Positions 59,003 through 64,000 of a DNA stretch of 64,000 bases are shown here, piece after piece. The position numbers and the translations under genes are program-made. The DNA is from Protopterus annectens (lineage: Eukaryota > Chordata > Ceratodontiformes > Protopteridae). The stretch spans positions 1,073,430,040-1,073,494,039 of the forward strand of contig NC_056732.1 of NCBI RefSeq assembly GCF_019279795.1, in the 5' to 3' direction. Below the pieces are notes generated by a model, which was given only the letters and a program-made list of their open reading frames with translations, searched no databases and had not been told where the DNA came from. The stretch's first letter is position 1; each line of letters starts with the position of its first letter.

Positions 59003-59483
59003 GGGTTTATTATTGTTTGTGTGAACGACATTCTATTGACTGCAATGTGCGAAAAAACAGAATGTCGAATGCACAAGCATTTTTGCACCAGATAGTCGAC
59101 TTCACTTATGTGAATGCACAACTGTATTTGCATAAGTGGAAATCGACTATCTGCACGGAGTTCGCAGTACAGTGTGGAGTGGAAATTCATCTACATCCCC
59201 ACTGTAGTTCAATCTCGGAGTTAGAATATATAAGTAGGGTGTGTGTGGGGGGCGCAGCTTTCCACATGGGGGTGCAAGGGGGCTTGCCCCCCTGCAAAAA
59301 CGTGATAGCTGTATAGGAGTTTGATTTACATCATCTCCTCTACAGCTATCATGTGGTGGTTTCGACAACAATGTTGAGTCAATTGGTTCGACATTATGTA
59401 AGTTATTTTTTTTTACTTTCGGTATTACCATTCATTTATTTGAACAGAAAATGTTTTTCCGTTCGAATAAACAATAGTAAACC
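59003..59483. mobile_element. 481-bp terminal-inverted-repeat element with 8-bp duplication
   Basis: Ends GGGTTTATTATTGTTTGTGT and (inverted) GGTTTACTATTGTTTATTCG share most positions over about 24 bp. The target TGATAGAA is duplicated at 58995-59002 and 59484-59491. The related Penelope copy at 63723-63730 has a single TTCTATCA, the undisturbed site. No transposase is encoded. An inner inverted pair 'agatagtcgacttc'/'gaaatcgactatct' is present. The superfamily is undecided; 8-bp duplications occur in hAT, Merlin, P and others. Confidence 0.85.
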
Positions 59484-61289
59484 TGATAGAAGATACCATA
59501 TACTTACTATCATTATGTAATATTTCAAATATTTCTTTGTTGTAATCCTGTGTTTCTACTAGTACTACACCCCCCCTTATCCAGTTTCATAACTCGAATG
59601 TCAGCCTCATAAGATATTTTGTTTAATAATTTGTTTTCCTCCCTACTTAAATTGTATCTTCTCTTTCCTTTAATACTCTTCTCTTGTAACTTATACATTT
59701 CCTCTGTGACCAACCTCTCATATGTAACTAATGTAGGATGCAAAGGGGGCATATATTTACTTTTTTTCTTAAACACGTTCTTCTGTACACTTCTTTGGTT
59801 GTCCTGAAAGTGTATAGCCAAATTTAATTTCCTCAAGTACAATTTAAACTTCAATAAGGTATCTACTACACTGAATTTTTCATAAGGGACATATTTCATG
59901 CCTTTTGTAAATAACATGAAATGTGTTTTCTCAAGCGTTAATTGTGTATAATTGTATATATTAAATTAACCCAAACTGAATTGTACAGCATTGTGCTGCT
60001 TTATCTCCACCTTGTTGCCTCATTTCTCCATCTTTCCTTCCCCTGCCAATGGTGCACTCTCCCTCTCTTCTGTCCCCCCCCGCCTCCATGCATCCCTGTG
60101 CTCCCCTGGCCATTGTTGGTTCCTGCCTAAAAAAATGTTTTCACCATTATAATGTGTTCTATTTTCATTTTTCTCCATGTAAGGGTAATATTTCCTACCT
60201 CTACCATAAGTACTGTTATGTGCTCTGTCTTCCTTCTTCCACGTAAAAGCAATTTGTTTATCATACTGTTCAATATCTCTTTGCAATTTGCAACACTTTT
60301 TGTTAAATATTTTCTTACTCTTGTCATCTACAAAGTCATATTGCTTCACATATACATTTTCCCACTGGTTAAATAACATATCTTTCTGTATTTTTCATTC
60401 AATTCTTCAACATACTTTAACAAATGACATAACTTATTGTCATTACATTTAATTAAAAACTCCATAAATTTAAAACCAAAACTGTCAAACAACAAACTGC
60501 ATTGTCTGCATTTAATTCCATTCCCATTGGTATCTTGAAAAATTGAAGCCCCATGGGCACAATTTTTAACTCAGGGCATCTACTCAAGTATGCATTATCT
60601 ATTTTTAACCCTCTAATAAATCACAGTTGTTTCTCAAAGTTCTATATCAGGTCTTTCAAAGTCTTTTCATAATTTTCTTGATGTTTGTCAACACAATTGT
60701 CCATAGGGCTCAGTTTCTCTTTGTTAAAAGTAAACTGCTGCCCTAAATACAATTCCAACCCTGCACCACATAATACATTAATAATTCTTTTACTTGCAGT
60801 TGCCTGCTGTTTGCCATTACTCTTAAAAGTTGTGTAATTCACAGTACCTGAGTTCTGGCATTATGCAACAGTTGAATAAGTCCTAGTAGGGGCCGCTGTC
60901 TTTGGCTTAGCGCCTGCAGCTTCATAAACGTCCTCCGAGTTGTGTACATTTTTCATTTAAAACACCCTTCAACACCACTTCCTGACTGGCTTCAACCCCA
61001 TAAGAGGGTCCGTTTCCGCTGCTATGCTGGCTTCCATTACTTTCATGGCTTGTTCTGTCTCTAGGCCTGTGATTCTCACCTCTCTCTTCCTGCAAATTCC
61101 TTGATGATGTCATCATAAAGGGTTGGTTGTCATTGTGCAAGTTTGGTTGACTGAACACCTCTATCATCCTTGTTAGTTCTCCCTTCAAGATATCCACCTC
61201 ACACTGTAACTGGTGGATGTCGTCTCTTCTAACTGGGGAGAACATAGAGGGAATTTCATCCTGTGAGTCCATGGCACCAAAACTACTAA

Positions 61290-62206
61290 TAAATACCAAG
61301 TTGTAAGCATATATACGACCAAATATATATACCAAATATACACTAAAAAGGACAGTAGCTCACTGCAAATGCTTTCTTTCAAAAAAATATTTTTAATAGA
61401 AAACAAATAAAAATAAACCCCTGGGGGTTAAAACTATTTTACACACAGGTTAAGCACTTTCATCTGCTAACTGCAGACTTCATCAGAACATTGAAATGTG
61501 TGTTGCTTCCCCTATATAATACATTTTTGAAAAAAATCAAGATCCAGTGGGAATGCTCAATCAATCAACCTTCTCATGAATAAAACATAACCCTATGAAT
61601 ATTCATTGATTCTGCTCATTTAACCTGCACAGTTTTATATTACACCCTGTTGCCATACAGTTTCTAAGTATACCTACAAAACAATCAGATGTGCTTATGT
61701 ATATCACATTTAGGTATAAAAATACGTTATATGACATATTTGTTTGTGTCTTTTGGCTTTTCCCGGTTAGGGGTCGCCACAGCAGAACTCTGGTCTGCTA
61801 ATGATTGGTAGTTGATTTTTACATGCCGAATTACCAGCCCTGACGCACAACCTTCAACGAAGGTACGCCCATTCACACATATCTCCACGCAGAAGACGCT
61901 CTAGCTGAGAATCGAACCGGACAGCATCTTACTGTGAGGCGACAAAGCTACTGCAGCACCACCACCGCGAGTATGTGTTAAATTATTCTGTGGTAAAAAG
62001 TATGTGCTTCTTTAAAACACAAAATTGCACTTTCGTTATAAAGTATAAACACATTTAAAAAAAATGTATAACATATAAAAATGATCATATGTGCTATGTT
62101 AAAAAATATATATGGTAAAAAATATATACATCTTTAGCACTCAATATTGCACTTTTGTTATTTAAACATTGTATCCTGACATGTTGCCTCTTTCTTATTG
62201 TACCAG
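61290..62206 (-). repeat. Penelope element 2, 5' pseudo-LTR, carrying a SINE
   Basis: Direct copy of 56545-57235 with the 61741-61975 insertion removed. Hammerhead-like core on the minus strand at 61486-61458. To its right lies the endonuclease tail of another copy, so this pseudo-LTR is also the 3' end of that copy. Confidence 0.9.
61741..61975 (-). mobile_element. tRNA-derived SINE (HE1/DANA-like), copy 2
   Basis: Nearly the same SINE as at 34201-34465. The minus strand has a tRNA-like head with B-box 'ccggttcgattctc' near 61915, body 'gaatgggcgtaccttcg', then 'tggcgacccctaaccggg'. The uninterrupted pseudo-LTR at 56990-57020 marks the insertion point; the target duplication is not clear. 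Confidence 0.8.
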
Positions 62207-62495
62207 CTTTCTTTTTTTATTTTACTAGTCACTTGTTTCTGACTTTATTCTAAGCGTACATACTCTACTACAATATGTCATTCATATCCTTGCATCCAAG
62301 ATTGGTTTAGTGGGAATATAGTCATTCAACCAAGGTTCTTTGGTTGCATTTAACCTGAGTTGCCATTTGACCTCTTTTTCAGCTAATTTGACCTTAACAT
62401 TTCTGTCCCTTAAATCCACCTTTACCTGTTCTAAAATCCCAAACTTAAACATATTGCTTACATCAGCTTTAAGTATGTGTCTACACAAAGCATTG
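62207..62495 (-). pseudogene. Penelope copy 3: endonuclease C-terminal tail only
   Basis: The 68-codon ORF 62488-62282 encodes MFKFGILEQVKVDLRDRNVK and EKEVKWQLRLNATKEPWLND. It matches the tail of element 1 (FSGLEHVV..., ETMWQLRLGAVKQTGMNDF). It is the last part of a copy lying upstream of and in tandem with element 2. Its upstream side is cut at about 62495 by copy 4, in the opposite orientation. Confidence 0.75.
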
Positions 62496-64000
62496 ACTGA
62501 AACTGAGCCCTTTAGACAATTGTGTTGACAAACATCAAGAACATTATGAAAAGATTTTGAAATATCTGATATATGACTTTGAGAAACAGCTGGGGATTAT
62601 TAGAGGGTTACAAATGGATAATGCATAGTTGAGTAGATGCCTTGAGTTAAAAATTGTGCCCATGGGGCTTCGATTTTTCAAGATACCAATGGGAATGTAA
62701 TTAAATGCAGAAAATAAAAGAAATGCAGTTTGCTGTTTGACAGTTTTGGTTTTAAATTTATGGAGTTTTTAATTAAATGTAATGACAATAAGTTATGTCA
62801 TTTGTTAAAGGATGCTGAACAATTGAATGAAAAAATACAGAAAGATATGTTATTTAACCAGTGGGAAAATTATATGTGAAGCAATATGACTTTGTAGATG
62901 ACATGAGTAAGAAAATATTAAACAAGAAGTGTTGCAAATTACAAAGAGATATTGAACAGTATGATAAACAAATGGCTTATACATAGAAGAAGGAAGACAG
63001 AGCACATAACAGTACTTATGTTAGCGGTAGGAAATATTACCCTTACATGGAGAAAAATGTAAAAAGAACACATAACAATGGTGAAAAAGTTTTTTAGGCA
63101 GGAACCAACAATGGCCAGGGGAGCACAGGGATGCATGGGGGGGCAGAAGAGAGGGGGGGGTGAATCATTGGCAGGGGAAGGAAAGATGGAGAAATGAGGC
63201 AACGAAGTGGAGATAAAGCAGCACAATGCTGTATAATTCAGTATGGGGAAATTTAATATATACAATTATACACAATTAAAGCTTGAGAAAACACATTTCA
63301 TGTTATTTACAAAAGGCATGAAATATGTGGTTATGAAAAATTCAGTGTAGTAGATACCTTATTGGAGTTTAAATTCTACTTGAGGAAATTAAATTTGGCC
63401 ATACAATTTCAGGACAACCAAAGAAGTGTACAGAAGAATGTGTTTAAGAAAAAAAGTAAATATATGCCCCCTTTACATCCTACATTAGTTACATATGAGA
63501 GGTTGGTCACACAGGAAATGTATAACTTACAAGAGAAGAGTATGAAAGGAAAGAGAAGATACAATTTAAGTAGGGAGGAAAACAAATTATTAAACGAAAT
63601 ATTTTTATGAGGCTGACATTCGTGTTATGAAACTGGATGGGGGGCATAGTACTAGTAGAAACACAGGATTACAACAACAAAATATTTGAAATACTGCATA
63701 ATGATAGTAAGTATATGGTATCTTCTATCAGTGAAGTAAAAATCGGACATAGAAGGATTGATTTATATCTAGAGGAGTTCCTTTTGGACAGCAGGATAGA
63801 TATGAATTTGTACAATTTTTTGAGAGTGGAACATCCAGTAATTGCCACCATAGTAGGGATCCCAAAGATCCATAAAAGTATTGAAGATCCCCCTTATAGG
63901 CCAATTACTTCCAGTAGTATGTCTAAGACATTCCTATATGGGAAAGTAATAGATGGATGGTTAAAAACCAATATATGACAGAGTGCACCATATAGTGAAA
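62496..64000 (+). pseudogene. Penelope copy 4, inverted, runs off the window
   Basis: Same family as element 2 but on the plus strand. Homology begins at 'aaactgagccctttagacaa' (about 62500). Open parts: 63362-63610 (KFYLRKLNLAIQFQDNQRSV, LVTYERLVTQEMYNLQEKSM) and 63637-63978 (VKIGHRRIDLYLEEFLLDSR, HPVIATIVGIPKIHKSIEDP, PYRPITSSSMSKTFLYGKVI). Frame breaks near 63610 and 63960. It lacks the 481-bp element of copy 2. The catalytic RT motifs lie beyond the window. Confidence 0.85.

Larger units (their letters stand above)
57190..61335 (-). pseudogene. Penelope-like element 2: coding body with nested insertions
   Basis: Minus strand order: MDSQDEIPSMFSPVRRDDIH with helices (ATG 61273), 60842-60642, 60379-60020, 59917-59525 (KLYLRKLNLAIHFQDNQRSV, LSREENKLLN, IRVMKLDKGG), RT ORF from about 58994 (HPVLATIVGILKIYKSIEDP, VTIDVVDLFSYIPKEEGLER with catalytic Asp, KGGVAMAAACTPH), then EYANLVLLDCENEYI. 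The second catalytic motif reads FLDG near 58150 where YxDD is expected. Nuclease: GHTKICGQCQQCK, HVIYLAKCMACPSYYVGKMD, RQLRNRI, cut short at TIRKEATCQDTMFK, where it joins the pseudo-LTR. Interrupted at 58226-58443 by a SINE and at 59003-59483 by a terminal-inverted-repeat element. Frameshift at a G run near 59570. Not active. Confidence 0.87.

Overview
The window reads as intergenic, transposon-packed DNA from an animal with a large repeat-rich genome, most likely a vertebrate. The mix is CR1 LINEs, Penelope-like elements, Harbinger transposons with Myb partner genes, an RTE-like LINE, tRNA-derived SINEs with a core like fish and shark HE1/DANA SINEs, and long dinucleotide microsatellites. 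This mix is familiar from cartilaginous fish, lungfish, coelacanth and amphibians; the species cannot be fixed from the sequence. No single-copy host gene was recognised, and no prokaryotic feature, CRISPR array or virus.

Layout. 0-5 kb: fragments of an R4/Dong-like LINE and three CR1 pieces, a dispersed repeat and a hairpin-bearing element end. 5-8 kb: a Harbinger transposase (HARBI1-like) that keeps its DDE triad but has two nonsense codons and one frameshift, followed by a module with a tRNA-like unit. 8.9-17.7 kb: five CR1 copies in both orientations, plus a roughly 230-bp tandem repeat array. 18.9-21.7 kb: a two-exon Harbinger Myb gene (one stop). 25.4-29.6 kb: a three-exon Harbinger Myb gene, open across all exons and interrupted only by LINE DNA in an intron, flanked by tRNA-like modules. 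29.7-34.2 kb: a CR1 tail, a second hairpin end, a 64-bp pogo-type miniature element and mostly featureless DNA. 34.2-36.1 kb: a SINE with target-site duplication next to an RTE-like LINE. 38.1-42.5 kb: the best CR1 copy, with an ORF1 SGNH-esterase domain and ORF2 endonuclease/reverse transcriptase. 43.1-48.5 kb: a decayed Harbinger transposase facing a four-exon (or longer) Myb pseudogene, with a stand-alone hammerhead-like fold between them. 51.0-55.1 kb: a Penelope-like element with direct pseudo-LTRs. 56.5-64.0 kb: a second Penelope family in a tandem plus inverted arrangement, carrying three nested insertions.

How the parts relate. Harbinger needs a transposase and a Myb-like DNA-binding partner. 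Two transposase copies face rightward and three Myb genes face leftward, the convergent layout expected of the family; every supported Myb intron is in phase 1. The Penelope elements encode reverse transcriptase plus GIY-YIG endonuclease, and their pseudo-LTRs carry hammerhead-like cores. The CR1 copies are non-autonomous relics. Nothing here looks fully autonomous now. The most useful finds are the readable Myb gene, the hammerhead-like cores in two Penelope families and at 46.6 kb, the inverted Penelope cluster that gives an empty site for a 481-bp terminal-inverted-repeat element, and the repeated link between tRNA-like promoters and Harbinger neighbourhoods.
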